A stretch of DNA of 64,000 nucleotides from Ectobius pallidus (GCA_964059195.1 CAXKWD010000002.1:54214923-54278922); one strand, 5' to 3'. Counted from the stretch's first letter, positions 10,481-23,018 are shown. Notes: generated by a model not told the origin, from the sequence alone. Made by a program: numbers and translations.

Positions 10481-11392
10481 CGAGGGGGGACCCAAAAATA
10501 ACCGGAATCGAACTGTTGCACGCGAATGCTTTCTAGTTACGAGTTGTGCTTTTAGGTGGTGTTATCTGGGGGTCTCCCGCGACCGTCAGTGAGATGGCGT
10601 CAGTTTGAGTTAAGTGGCTTGGTTGTGGTACGCTGTTTGCGTTCGTGTTTCTACCCTTTGGCGATTAGCGAGATGCCCGACCACACGGAACAAAGAGTGT
10701 GTGTGAAATTTTGTTTTCTGTTAGGGAAAACTGCAGCCAAGACCGTTGGGATGCTTAGGCAATCATTTCATCATGATGCTTTGGGGAAACCACAGGTCTA
10801 AGAGTGGATTTCCCGTTTCAAATCTTGCAACATGTCAACTGAAGACATGCCACGCCCCGGGCGTCCTTCGACAGGAAGAAATGACGAAAACATTTCCAAA
10901 ATCAAACGTGCAATTTATGAAGATCTTTTAAAAAATTTGGATCGTTCTGCACTTCACTCTTCAAGTCGCGGCAAACATTCACGCGATTTTCTCTTCGGTC
11001 ATCTCTGAGCAGGCGAGGAACAAATTTTGCAGATACCCGTCTCATGTTCAAACCTTCGTTTAAAATTCACTGGACCTTGCTCCATGACCCATTCGTTTCC
11101 TCAGAAATTTGGTCAATGTTCTTTCGACGATCTCGGCTGCAGTTTTCCCTAACAGAAAAAATTTCACACACACTCTTTGTTCCTTGTGGTCGGGCATCTC
11201 GCTAATCGCCAACGGGTTGAAACACGAACGCAAACAACAGCGTACCACTACAAAGCCACTTAACTCAAACTGACGCCATCTCACTGACGGTCGCGGGAGA
11301 CCCCCAGATAACATCACCTAAAAGCACAACTCGTAACTAGAAAGCATTCGCGCGCAACAGTTCGATTCCGGTTATTTTTGGGTCCCCCCTCG
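10481..11392. mobile_element. Fold-back mariner element with about 268-bp inverted repeats
   Basis: The element is flanked by TA on both sides (10479-10480 and 11393-11394). Both ends read inward CGAGGGGGGACCCAAAAATA and stay nearly identical for about 268 bp (10481-10749 and 11125-11392). Each arm contains the whole 5' leader and the start of a mariner transposase, MPDH.EQRVCVKF. The left half continues into DMPRPGRPSTGRNDEN on the plus strand. The centre switches to minus-strand transposase text ending AKFVPRLL, so two 5' halves face each other head to head. No catalytic domain survives. It is non-autonomous and probably arose by aberrant repair or transposition. Confidence 0.9.
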
Positions 11393-11680
11393 TATCTATC
11401 ATAACTTGATAGTGGTAACTCTGATGTTAATAAAGAGCTGTGAGGTACTTACAATTACTATGTGACATGACCATGGTGTTCTGTACTGATCTAGTTGTAA
11501 ACCACTGAGCCTGAGATACCAATCACTCAGAAAGCCTTTATGTTTCAACTAAGGAGTCGTGTGCCTTAATGACCCAATCTGTTATCTTGTATAGTGGAAT
11601 AACTTTATGAAAGTGGGTAATTAACTAATTACCAAATTACCTGCCTTTTTGTGTTGCAGAAGATGCTTCTCTTTTCCTAT
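11393..11680 (-). repeat. LTR-like block, copy 2, second part
   Basis: Continuation of the block interrupted by the mariner. GAGGTACTTACAATT and GTGTTCTG align with 656-710. Similarity fades towards 11680. Confidence 0.45.
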
Positions 11681-14144
11681 GTCTGTTCCATTTCACCAGT
11701 TTAGAAATTCACTATTGGGTAAATATTTGTCAATTCTCAAAATATTTGTTTCCTGAAAGCGGGATTTTCTCTAAACAGGAGTTCCCTAATAAATATTTTG
11801 TTCTTATGGTAATCATGCCGGGACTTCTGTTCCTTAAAACTGGGAACTTTGAAATATGGTTTGATTGTATAGGATTCTCATTCAGTTTGTATGGTGCTGT
11901 AAGGTGATTATAATTTGTTGTTATTTCAATATGACAGTATGTTATTTCAATGGGACAGTACAATGTGTGCTGCAACCATGTCATTTTGTCTTCTGGATGA
12001 TGCATGATAGCATATTAAGAGCTATATGAGGGAGGAAATACAATAACTGCTGTTCTAAGTAAATTAGCCAGTGAAATGATTCTTGATGATCACTAGTGAC
12101 AAATACGGTCATGTTAATAGTATGTTTTTTGCTCATTCTCATGCTTGAAAATTACCTTGAAATAATTATAGGTAAATGATGCAAACATGGCATTTTACAA
12201 AACAAAACAATGTAAACATGATATTCTTTTATTTAGAATAATATAATACAAAGCAGTGAAGCACATTACTTTTCTTTCACAAAAAAATAGTGAGATTATC
12301 AATGTTACAGAATTTATAACACTACAATTTAAGAAAATCATATTTTCATTTTAAATATACGTCTGTTTTGTAATTTATGGAAATAACATTGACACCTTTA
12401 AATAAATCCATTGATTTCGTAAAAGATGCAGATTATGCCGTATTTACTCATGGATAAGCTCGCTCATGTAAAGGCCATAAGGATCCTTTTACAAAAAAAT
12501 ATATATATATATAAATGTGATTAGTGTCCTACAACGGTGATACAATTAGATCCCCAAGTACACTGTAGTTGAAAATGTTCTTTATGGTGTATTCAAGTGT
12601 GTGTGCTTATCAGTTGAAGCCAGTAGTAGGCAACAATGTAGTATACTTCTTTGCTGAAGGAGCCAGAGAGGTCAGCTGGTCGGCACTCTATTGCAATTGC
12701 TTTGTTGAGGAAGCAAGAAAGATCAGCAGATCAACAGAGTGCCGACAGTTGAGAGTTGTCCTGTCAATCTCTCTGATTCCTTCAGAAAAGCTGTGCACCA
12801 TATTGCTGGCTCCACTTCATTACAGTATGTAATAGTTATTGTAATAGTTATTACAACATATAATACACAAAAGGCATATTTCAGGAGAATTTGCTTTTGC
12901 AGTTTGAATGGTGGGTTTCTTCCATAGATTAGATTTCCTGAATCTTCCCTTTTTTGTGGAAAATTTCGACAAAAAATGTGAGCTTATAAATGAATAAACA
13001 TAGTACACTGTCATACAGTAAAGAAATAACTATTGCTGTAATTTTTTGTATCTATAGCATTAATTGGCAAATATGTGGCCACAAGATATTACATGTCAAC
13101 TGTTATGAAAAACTGTGATCAGAATATATTTTATCTTTTGTACATTGATGCTTCTTTTTGTTATGCCATGCACATCAACAAATATATCACCAAAGGAATT
13201 CCTTACATATCCAAACCTGAAATCATGATGTATAATATACAGTGAGAAAGAAAACTTATCAATATTTATATCCCCTCACTTTAATAACACAAACTGGTTC
13301 ACATACAACACATCAACATCAAAGCACAAATATCGCAGTTGATGTTACTACATTAGCTAGAGACAGATTTGGTGATTTAGTTGGATGGCATTTTTTTATT
13401 TACAATTGTTTGTTCCATATGACCTCAATGGTGGTAAAACTTCATGAGACACACTGTACAGTAAGCTTATGTGGGAAATACTAAAAGAGTTTTGTGTTAC
13501 TTTCATGAATGTTTAAACAAAAAGCTTTTGCTCAGTTTAGTCAAAGTGTCTACTCAGTTTCAGGAAATGAGAATATTAATGGAATTTGAGAAGGCTATAT
13601 CTGCGGATTGGTTTCATATTACTGGATAAAATAAATGTGTAGAAACTACAGTGAAACAGTACCTACTTTAGAATGTAATCAAATCACTATAGTGTAGTAG
13701 TCCACTCACATCTTAAGGTACCCACATGTTGCGCCTTCTTAATTCATGAAGTAATCTTAACAAGGAAAGTGTTAGAACATTCATGTCGTGAAATTTTAGC
13801 AACAGAATGATTTATAATAACAAGACCACACACAAAAAATGTTCTGTTTCTACTGTAAGACCCTGAAATGAAAATGAAAGTCGTAGTAGCATGACACTAA
13901 TTGTACTCAGCCAGACAACCCCACTTCAGTAAAGAGTACGTCGGTGAGTATGTGCTTTATGCTGTAACGCAACTGAAGAGTTGCCCAACCCAACAAGTAA
14001 TATCACTATGATGATGATTTCTTTTCATGTACAAGTAAGCAGATGATTCTTTTTGCATGAGTTGTAACATCATTCTCCTTCTGAAGAGAATTCTGAAAGA
14101 GTTTAGTTTAAATGCGTTAGTAGACCTGAAGGATTGATGAGCAG
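11681..14144. other. No gene seen; weak fold-back at 12650-12785
   Basis: Intergenic AT-rich sequence. It holds a short (TA)n run near 12500 and an imperfect inverted repeat at about 12655-12785 (GTCGGCACTCT at 12679-12689 facing AGAGTGCCGAC at 12736-12746). A GTAATAGTTATT duplication lies near 12830. No coding motif is recognised. Confidence 0.45.
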
Positions 14145-14700
14145 CGATTGAAAGGATGCAATTAAAATGACATTTAAAGTTTGTCCTATTTGAGTTCTAC
14201 CAGGTAGGACCCAAGATGGTCACCACTGTCGTTGCAGTAGTGATAAAGACACTCTTGAGCATTCTTGGGAGCTTGTCCTTATGGTGAAGTGTTGAGGAAC
14301 AGTCACTACCACAAGTTCAGGTCACTAATCACAACTGCTAATCACCGTTGTAAAAGGTCCTCGGTATTTCAGACAATGGCTCTTTTAGAAGAATTGACAT
14401 CATTGCCATTCCACAAGACTCGTCAGATGAATACATTATCGATTCTACTGTCAGATTTGAGAAAAGTAGCACCCAATCAACATAGGTGCATGAAGAAAAA
14501 CATATTTACGAACCTACCATTGCATGCTACAGAAAAGTATTTACTATCTAGAATTAGCATCTTTGAGCTGTTGATGGGAGCAAGAGGGACAATTCCATCC
14601 TTCTTTATATCTACATAATGTAAGTATGACCGCCCTGAAGATTCCCTCACCATAATTAGAAACCACCATCTATACTCCTACACCATGGCACATGATTTAT
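14145..14700 (+). pseudogene. LINE 3' end, R2-like C-terminal zinc finger/endonuclease region (copy 1)
   Basis: Broken plus-strand readings show DAIKM, a CCHC-type finger region with DTLEH, then GACPYGEVLRNSHYHKFRS, and further on LLMGARGTIPSFF. The order matches the C-terminal part of the better copy at 54740-55497. There it follows reverse transcriptase and contains a zinc finger plus a restriction-like endonuclease region. Several frameshifts and stops make this an old relic. Confidence 0.65.
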
Positions 14701-17700
14701 TTATTTATAGTTGAATGTTGTAAATGTACTACTAATAATTGTAAGTACTTGTTTATTATTTCCTCTGTGCGTACCATGGGTACTGTAGGTGGAGGAAGTA
14801 TTGTTTTCGACCCCGAAATTCGAAGTTGAGTTTTAACATAAATATATGTTTGAGGTTCCCTGAATCCAAAAATTATATTTTTGGAAACATGTCTGTGTTT
14901 GTGAATAGCCTAGCTCCAGAATGGAAAGTATGAAAAAATTTTGTATTTGGGTTAGGTACCTTCTGGGATGTGACACAATGATTGGCGACGACTTTCTCTT
15001 ATTTTTAAGGGGATTTTACATTAAGAAAATTGAGTTTGTTGCAATTTTCTTGAAAACAGCTCTTACAATTTTGTTTAAGTTTCATACATGGGGTGCTTAT
15101 ACTAAGAGCTAACATTTTTTTTTTTCCCTCCAAAAAAATTATCTGAAGGTCTTATAAGCCATCCACTCTGAATACAAGTTCTATGCAATATCAGAATGTA
15201 AAGTGAAAAAAATTTATTGACCATGCTTAAAGTAAAGAAAGTTACATGAGTGCATTAATCAGATTTTATTTGGATTATGTATCCTTCGGGGATGTGATGT
15301 GGTAACAACATTTTCTTCATTTTTACAACCAAATTACATGAAGAAAATGTAATTCAAAGTATATTGTACTAAGAGGCATTGTGTTTGTGCAATCCTTGAT
15401 TGAGGGAAGCTATATATGTATCATAATCTAAATAAATATCCTAGCTAGTGTGGAAGATTATTTATTAGAATCATTTCAGGTTGCAATGTGACTATATTTT
15501 CAATGAATGAAGTGTTATAAAGTAAATTCATTGTATCAAGTGTTAATATTGTTAAAGTCTTCTTTAAATATAGTGATACCCAGTGGAAGTCAGCCAGATT
15601 AGAAACCAAAACAAAGAAACCAATCTCAAGGGTAGCAAATTTTACCACAGTTTTAATAAGTCATGACCTACTACATTATGAAATGTTACTACCGTCTTGG
15701 ATAGCAATAGTATTTAGTGGAGTACAAGAGAAAAATTTATCTTCTGGACTGGGAAACTACAAGAGATCATTCTGGGTAAATATAATAAAGTTGAAATGTG
15801 CACAAAATGTGCAAAAGAGATTAAGAGTTTCTGCTGTATTCAGACAGGTTCCTTGTCCTTTTCGTGCTGGTTTCTAGGTGGTATTGTCCACATTTCTGCC
15901 TGCACAGAGAGCAGAGGCAATCTTTCATTGTACGGTGGAACTCTGATTTCAAACATACTCTGTGGTGGAAGCCGTGTACGGAAAAACGAGTAAGAACATG
16001 CCGTTGGGGTTGATCTGCGCACTCCCATTTCCTGTTTATCATTTCTTCTGTGGCGTAAAAGTCTTGGTCTATCTCACTACGTTTCCTCTGCCTTTCTGTC
16101 AATTCTGGATAAATATTCATAATAGTGAAGTTAATGTGCATATTTCCGTACTCAAACTTGCTACAGATTTGAACACTAAACTGTGCCATTTCCCTAGTAA
16201 TGTTAATATTGATTACAAGATGTGGACCTGAATGTTTTTAATGATAATAATACAGAGCCTTCCTCTTCGACAGAAATTAATGCAGTAGCCATCCAGGGAT
16301 AAAAATGATTACAGCAGTAGTCAGGGGTGGTTTCTCTTAATGTACTACAGTGCTCCTGCACACAGCTATTTTTTTCTGCTTTACATGTAATTTTATTTTA
16401 AGATGCAGTAGTGTATTTCACTTTCCATAGATTTTGAACTTGGTACATCCTAGCAAGATTTCATTTGTTGATGGTGTGTGATTTGCTAATATGAATACTT
16501 TCCTTATCGCAGTTCACTACATTCTCTGAAGCTCAGATCTGTTCATGCGTGGCAATCCAATTTTATCTATGTTGTGATAACAGGCCTCAGACAGTTGCTA
16601 ATCTCCATTTAAAAGCAGGATGAACTACTTAGGTTTGTAGCGAGCTACACCATATCTCTGAGCAGTAAAGTGTATCTGTAGTTTGTAATAATGGGAACCT
16701 TTTGAGTGCAGTTGGAAACTGACCACATGCAACCAACCAAATCCTCCCCCAGTGTTTTGCCTTATGCAAATGTGTATTAGTAGGCTAAATATGAATGTTG
16801 GTGATTTGTTAAATAATTTCATAATAAATACAAATGTTGTTGGCTTTAGTGCATAACACAAAGCTAATTGATACTTCTGCAGTAAAAAGAAATGCTACAT
16901 GGACTTCCCTTTGCGGCAATGATTACACAAATAGGGCTTGGTTGGAGTAAGAAGTGAGATGGTCGCACCAGGCCCTGCACCTGAAGAGACCCACTTTATA
17001 TGAGGAAAGTTTGTTGTTGTTGTTGATGATGATGGTGATGATAATGGTAATAATTTAATAGAAGCCTTTTACAGAATTTACTTTCCAGGTCTACCAGTGG
17101 TATTAGCTATGATTCAAATTATTGTTAACTTATTAATTTAAACAAAAAAACAACATTTTGTTCTCCTCAGAATGGATTTGATGCCAAGGTCTTGAATGGT
17201 GTTTAACATCATACACTATATTGTATAGCTTGCATATTATAAAATTGTTTTATTGTATTATTTATTAACCCCTTATTTTAATATTTAGTGGTATATCTTT
17301 TTTATTAATATGAGAGTCAAAGTTGGCATAAAGCAAATATTATTTGTGCTGGATATGGAATTCACACCTACATCATTGGCCCTCAAATTTTCTTTCTTTT
17401 CCCAAGCCTTGTAAATTGACAGGATGGACCTGTCTTCCAATCTCCAGCTTTGCCTACATGAATATGGCTTCAGCCTCATTGAAATTGAAGCTTAGTTCCC
17501 TGGTTACTGTAAGCCCCAGTCATGGTGACTGCTGAGACGTCGCTTTATAAATTATGTCAAATTCTCAGAAGTTTAGCTGTTTTACAATACTGATAGGCCT
17601 ACCTATTCCTTTTATAATTTTTTGGGTGTGAGTTTAACTTGAAAAGACATGATTTCATTATAATTATTTCTTTTTTTCTTCCTATGCACTAGCATATTCT

Positions 17701-17907
17701 ACTTTGATTATGACGGAGATTTGAAAGGGAGAGTAACAGTGAGGTGGTGAAATCAGGTAATTGACAGCTTGGCATGAACCACTCTGCTATTCTTAGGATC
17801 TCAGTACACACCTTCACATTTATTTGGAAAGCTTCCATAATTAATTATTAAAGAGCTGTCATTATGAAACCTCTGAAGCAAAAATCTTTGTGTTCATAAT
17901 AGTATAT
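14701..17907. other. No confident gene; unassigned overlapping ORFs at 15821-16189
   Basis: Mostly AT-rich intergenic sequence. On the minus strand 16189-15821 has two overlapping open frames that I could not assign: one Cys-containing (KDCLCSLCRQKCGQYH), one Pro-rich (RTRLPPQSMFEIRVPPYNER). They may come from a repeat. GTT/GAT microsatellite sequence lies at 17011-17055. Confidence 0.35.
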
Positions 17908-18002
17908 TGCGATACAAGTGCCGTAAGCGATGCATACGGATCGAGGAAAGAGTTTTTTCAATTTTCCGAGATCCGTTATGCGCTTACGGCACGAGTATTG
18001 CA
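17908..18002. repeat. Imperfect palindrome (about 40-bp arms)
   Basis: The left arm at 17908-17949 and right arm at 17963-18002 are inverted copies sharing GTGCCGTAAGCG and ACGGATC, with a short T-rich loop. A further inverted pair, TTTTTTGCACGA at 18009 and TCGTGCAAAAA at 18298, suggests it lies inside a larger fold-back or MITE-like element of about 400 bp. Confidence 0.6.
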
Positions 18003-18806
18003 TGCTATTTTTTGCACGATGATTATTTATATCAATTTAATTATATTAATTGTGATATTACCTGAAAATATTATGTATATACATTCTTAAAGATAGATGT
18101 TTATTTCAGAAAGTGATTCGCATGTGTTTGTTGTTATGGGAACCGAATATTTGTCCTGGGGGGCCTTGTCCATAAAGGCTTGTATTATGATGTGCCCTAA
18201 GTAAATTCTTTCCGCACATAGCAACAAGATTGTGTGTGGGAATGTCAACTTACGATCCACGGCAACAACATTCGTAAGTACCACTAATTAGTTATGTCGT
18301 GCAAAAACTATTGAATGATTAATACAGTACAACAAAACAGTCTGGAATGAAATAGTGGAGATCTAAAATACATTTTAAAGTTAAGATATTATTATACTAA
18401 CAAAAATTTAAATCTAAATAACATTAATGAGTAACAAATACATGTTACTGGTAATTTTATGAAACGATATAAGTAATACTTATTAGTACAAGGTTTTCAG
18501 GATTAATCGATAGTAGTTTCACAGTGTATGATTTGGAATTAGAGATACTATGGAGCTATTGCCTATTTGAACTTAGATCTTTGGGGAAAATGGGTAGTGA
18601 AACTATGATTTAGAACTAAAGGTTCTGTGGAACTAGTGTGAATCAGAGAAAGCTACGTAGAAGTTTTCAATTAAATTTCACTGATCAGGTATTCAATCTC
18701 CAGAGTCAGTTAATGCAATATTCCATTTTAACAGGATATAGAATAAATATTCCCATTCTTGGCTCTTTCTTGTTTATTGAAGCTGTTAATGACTTGTATC
18801 ATTCAG
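18003..18806. other. No gene seen
   Basis: AT-rich sequence without recognised coding motifs. The first 300 bp may belong to the fold-back element centred on 17955. Confidence 0.4.
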
Positions 18807-19380
18807 CATAGGCGTACCGAGGGGGGGTTTTGGGGGTTTGACCCCCCCCCCCCCCCATTGATTAAAAAAAGGAAAATTGTATAATTTTTTTAAGTCTGCC
18901 CATAAATTACTTAATACAAGTATAAAGCGTGGGAAGCTTAAAACTCGTTATTTTGCGTCTTAATTTCTAAAATTTTCCTGGGGAGACCCCCGGAAGCTTA
19001 AAGCTCGTTATTTTGCATCTTAATTTTTTAAATTTTCCGGGGAAGGACCCCCGGAAGCTTAAAACTCGTTATTTTGCGTCTTAATTTTTTAAATTTTCCC
19101 CCCGGAAGCTTAAAACTTGTTATTTTGCATCTTAATTTTTTTAATTTTCCGGGGAAGGACCCCCGGAAGCTTAAAACTCGTTATTTTGCGTCTTAATTTT
19201 TTTAATTTTCCGGGGGTGGACTCCCGGAAGCTTAAAACTCGTTATTTTGCATCTTAATTTTTTAAATTTTCCGGGGGAGTAGGCTACCCCCGGACCGCCC
19301 TCTCCCTGGGGATACCCCCCAGACCCCGTGGATGTTATAACCCCCCCCCCCCCCATATGGTTGGCCTGGTTACGCCTATG
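18807..19380. mobile_element. Non-autonomous hAT-like element with internal tandem array
   Basis: An 8-bp target duplication TCATTCAG lies at 18799-18806 and 19381-19388. The ends are inverted copies (CATAGGCGTACCGAG and CTGGTTACGCCTATG). Inside are long C-runs near each end (18841 and 19340) and a tandem array. No transposase is encoded. The 8-bp duplication fits hAT-type mobilisation. Confidence 0.8.
18928..19283. repeat. Tandem repeat, about 6 units of 62 bp
   Basis: Units begin GGAAGCTTAAA and continue CTCGTTATTTTGC, TCTTAATTTTT and AATTTTCC, ending in a GGGGA..ACCCC segment. One unit (near 19100) is about 12 bp short. The array lies within the hAT-like element. Confidence 0.9.
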
Positions 19381-19390
19381 TCATTCAGTA

Positions 19391-19672
19391 CAGTGGTATT
19401 CATCAGACGTGGCAGTCCAGGCATGGATGCTCAGTAGATGCAGACGAGTCCAACAAACATTCGTACTGCATGGAGGGGTGTATGGGTTAGTTGTGTCGTT
19501 GCTTTCAGAGCGGTAAGATCGTATAATGCAGTGAAGAAACAAGAGACCTTGTTACAATCGCTTCTCCTCTCCCGCCAGAGGAGTTCAACATTCTTACCCC
19601 TCCCCATGATTCCTCCTACAAGCGTCACCTCTCTCACACGCAACTGACTGCCACCTCTGATGAATACCACTG
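19391..19672. mobile_element. MITE, TA target site, 29-bp inverted repeats
   Basis: The ends are CAGTGGTATTCATCAGA followed by SGTGGCAGTC, and their inverse, flanked by TA on both sides. It is non-coding. It starts 2 bp after the target duplication of the preceding element, so the two are neighbours or nested. Confidence 0.85.
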
Positions 19673-20567
19673 TACTATTTTGAAATGAATCATTGACAGT
19701 GACTGCAATATTGACATTACTCTTGACTTACTAAGGGCATGATTTTCTACTCATGGACTTTGATGGATCCTGGTAAAACTCAGTCTTTTATCTTTAATTG
19801 TATGACAAGTGAAGCCTCTGAATCTTCCACTTCAGTAATGAACTTAATTGGAGCATTCATACTCAAGAGTTTTGTAAGAGCTTATCTATTTATCTACTCA
19901 TTGATCAAACTTAAAATTTATTACTTCCTCATACTTTAATAAGTGCTTATCATTGTTTTTTCAATACACATCTGACCAAAGATTTGATGCTATTTCTAGT
20001 ACACTTTCTTAAAAATAACATAATGATATGATGTTATATTCTTATTTTGCTTTCTTCCATTCATGTTTAATTTACAGGATACTTTTATGGAGGAACTCTA
20101 CTGGCTCTAAACAAATTTTTAAAAGGCAGAAGAAAGCAATGAAATTTATTATTGGAGGGGTGAGGTAGGTTGGGAGCATTTAGCAAAAACAACCGAGTTA
20201 TCTCCTAAATCCTAAAACAGTAATTTTGTTTAAATATTATGTTACTATAATAAGAAGAAAACACGCACAAATGTGCATTTAGACTAAGCTTTTGGTATAA
20301 TCCATTAATGACTTCACTCTATTTAGACATACAGAAAAATGGTATCTTGTGCACTTATTGTCACATAGTTTACACACGCATTCTTCTGTAGGATCATGAT
20401 ATTTTTGTTCTTCTGCAGAGCTTATGGTGAAAACCATGTATTGCCAGTCTTGTTATGGCACTGCGGAATTTATTGTTTGGACCTATCCAGTTTCAGTTCA
20501 TCATCGCCTCAGTTGTGTAAAACTCTTGCCAAATTTTTCTTCTTTTTTGTTGCCTGTCCTCTTTTAG
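19673..20567. other. No gene seen
   Basis: AT-rich intergenic sequence. The part nearest 20567 is probably the 3' untranslated region of the minus-strand LINE that follows. Confidence 0.4.
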
Positions 20568-21426
20568 TTAGCATTTTTGTGGGGTAGAAGGGAGCAGGAG
20601 TCTGATGCGCAGGTCTTCTATTAGGAATGTCTCATGCGCCAATTCATATGCTAATCTCGACGGAGCGAATTTTGAAATCCCCAATACTGCTTTTAAGAAT
20701 CTTGCTTTCACCTTCTCTACGGTGTTAGATCTCTGTAACTGAGTTGGTTCCACATTAGCTCTATCCATATTTGTTAGAACAGGCATTATCTTAGCGTAAA
20801 ATAGTTTCATCGCTGTTGAGAGAGAGATTTGTGTGATGTTCTTTACATCATGCATAGCAATGATAGTGGCTGCTGCCCTCTCTTTGATATGGATTCGGAA
20901 AGATTTTGCCGTTGTTTGGAGTGTCACTCCTAGGTATTTGAAGTCATTTGTAATTTTTAGTGGTTCGTTTTGGAGTTGGATGTGGTCATCTCCTGCCACT
21001 CTTTCACCATTTCTGAAAACCATTTGCAGGGTTTTTGATTCATTGATTTTAAAGTTGTTTCTTGCAGCCCATGCTGCGAGGTTGTTGATAGAGTCCTGTA
21101 TCTCTTTCTTGTCTGTTGAACCGAGAACCATATCATCAGCGTATATGTACATTTTTGTTGCCAATGTGCAGATGTGTGTTATATCTGCCGTCATTACATT
21201 GAAAAGGAGTGGGCTTAGAGGGTCCCCCTGTAGAACCCCTCTGATTTGCGTGACTTCTTTTGATTTCTGCACTGTGTCGTCTATCTTTATGAAATTCTGT
21301 GCCAAGATGTTATGTATAAGTGTGATGGTGCATGTATCTAGTTCGCCAGTGTTTTCCAGTTTAGCCATCAGCTTCTGCCTATTCACATTGTCAAATGCTT
21401 TGAAGTAATCTATGAAAACTGTGTAA
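20568..21426 (-). pseudogene. LINE reverse transcriptase, palm and thumb half
   Basis: The minus-strand frame carries reverse transcriptase landmarks in order. VLQGDPLSPLLFN is followed by the catalytic MYIYADDMVL, then KTLQMVF, then KYLGVTLQ and a long helical thumb region. The frame starts from GTG within the domain and has no natural start. The upstream finger half lies at 21701-22010 beyond a MITE insertion. Together they show a non-LTR retrotransposon that replicated by target-primed reverse transcription. The clade is not identified. Confidence 0.85.
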
Positions 21427-21692
21427 CAGCGTTTCTCAACCTATGGTCCGCGGACCACTGGTGGTTCGCAAAGATGGTGCAGATAGTCTGCAGACATAAT
21501 TAAAAAATATAAAGCAAGTGGAAAGTGAAGAAGTAAAATTTTTTCACATATTTCGTTATAGTGACCTATAATTAATACCGCAAATATTAAGAATATACAC
21601 CATCTTTTAAAAGTGGGAGGTAAAATTAGGGGTCCGTAAAATTTTTTAGGCATTTTAGAGGTCCTCGGTTTCAAATAGGTTGAGAAACGCTG
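21427..21692. mobile_element. hAT-type MITE, 266 bp, inserted in a LINE ORF
   Basis: The inverted ends read CAGCGTTTCTCAACCTAT and its inverse. The 8-bp duplication CTGTGTAA (21419-21426) and CTGTGTAG (21693-21700) differ at one base. Sub-terminal GGTCCGCGGACCACTGGTGG is typical of Charlie-like MITEs. It splits the reverse transcriptase, so it is younger than the LINE. Confidence 0.92.
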
Positions 21693-21700
21693 CTGTGTAG

Positions 21701-22010
21701 TATTTCTGTTTTGGCTCTCTCAGTGCATCTCGAAGGTCTTCAATCAGGCATTCTACTGCTTGTAACGTGGAGCGACCTTTCCGGAAGCCAAACTGTTGTT
21801 CCGGATTCTGCGCATCCAATGCTTTAGTCAATCTTGTATTCAGGATGATTGGTAGTAGTTTAAAAGGGTTGTTTTCTAATGCTATTCCTTAGTATGCATT
21901 TGGATCGTCCGAGTGGCCTTTGCCTTTATATAGCATTTTCAGGGTGGCATGTCTCCAGGAGTTTGGTATATCGCCTGTTTCCATACATTTGTTGAAAAGT
22001 TCTGTCTATT
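21701..22010 (-). pseudogene. LINE reverse transcriptase, finger half
   Basis: The minus-strand reading shows NSWRHATLKMLYKGKG, then QFGFRKGRSTLQAVECL, then the start of the FIDYFKAFD block that is completed on the other side of the MITE. One in-frame stop is present near 21892. The element is truncated just upstream, near 22010. Confidence 0.82.
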
Positions 22011-22380
22011 ATGTTACTATCATTCTCAATAAGAGACTCACTACCAGACATTTTAAGTTCAGAGAGCTAGGTACCACTCGGTACCATAATGGTCCACCAT
22101 AATATTATTTGCAATTATTGATGTGATGGGAACCTTTTCTTTTGTATCTATATAATAATAGGAAGAGTATGTCTGCCTGCCTGTTCGTCTGTGTGCAATG
22201 CCCAGCCAAATCTAGGGCATATAGAGATCTGAAAATTTTAAAAGATGGAATGAAGGATGTCCGAATGCAACACAGAGCCAAATTTTTAAGCTTTGCTTTC
22301 ATTTGTGAGTTATGAGCAAAACAAATGGCAGAAAACGTAATTTTTTGTACTATCAAAGCACCAGTACCGGTATTCAATTA
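22011..22380. other. Possible Helitron-like or other repeat fragment
   Basis: The segment 22140-22330 resembles the 5' region of non-autonomous Helitrons in style (TATCTATATAATAATAGG followed by a CTGCCTGCCTGTTCGTCTGT run). No terminus could be fixed and no coding motif is seen. Confidence 0.3.
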
Positions 22381-23018
22381 GATGTTTAGACAAGGTCCGC
22401 CTATATACCACTAGATTTTTTATAAAAACAAACAGCTGAAGTCTACATGAGAAATGGGAGACCAGTTAATTAAAAACACGTTGTTTTAAAATTAACTTTT
22501 ATTGTATTGTTGTAAAAGTACGTATATTGTATTATTTGGTCTATCACTTAATAAAAGATTATAGTGAAATAACATTGAGCTCAATGTATTGTCAATTAAA
22601 TTGTTTGCAACGATAAAAAGTAAAATCTACAAAGTTGACATGAACACAATAACTAAAATATGGTTTAAAAATTAAAAACATACATGAAAATTACACTAGT
22701 AGAATATTAAAATACTTGTCATTTCTTATAAAATATCAAACATAACTTATGTCTATGCGTGTCCGTAATTATGTGTATTCTTGGATAAAATACACTCTGC
22801 TGCTATCTTCTTATGTGATATGCAATTATTATTATTATTATGAAAGTAATTTATAGAATAGTCTATGTTATGAAGTGAATGTAGTTTTTGTGGTCCTTCT
22901 CCTTAAAATAGCATAGAAATTCTTGAATAAGTAATGATTTTTCTCTTGTAGCTTCAGCTTTCGTGTTTGTTTTTATAAAAAAATCTAGTGGTATATAGGC
23001 GGACCTTGTCTAAACATC
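22381..23018. mobile_element. MITE, 638 bp, about 55-bp inverted repeats, TA-flanked
   Basis: Both ends read inward GATGTTTAGACAAGGTCCGC and remain complementary through a TATATACCACTAGATTTTTT-like stretch to ACAAAC, then imperfectly further. TA flanks both sides. The interior is AT-rich and non-coding. Confidence 0.85.

Noticed and set aside
12655..12785. Hairpin at 12655-12785 as a MITE
   Set aside because: The complementarity is patchy and no target duplication or clear ends were found.
15821..16189. Possible Cys-containing gene on the minus strand
   Set aside because: Two competing frames, no start context, no splice pattern and no recognised domain; kept only as a note in the intergenic entry.
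18928..19283. CRISPR-like array
   Set aside because: Units are contiguous tandem repeats without unique spacers, lie inside a transposon, and the genome is eukaryotic.
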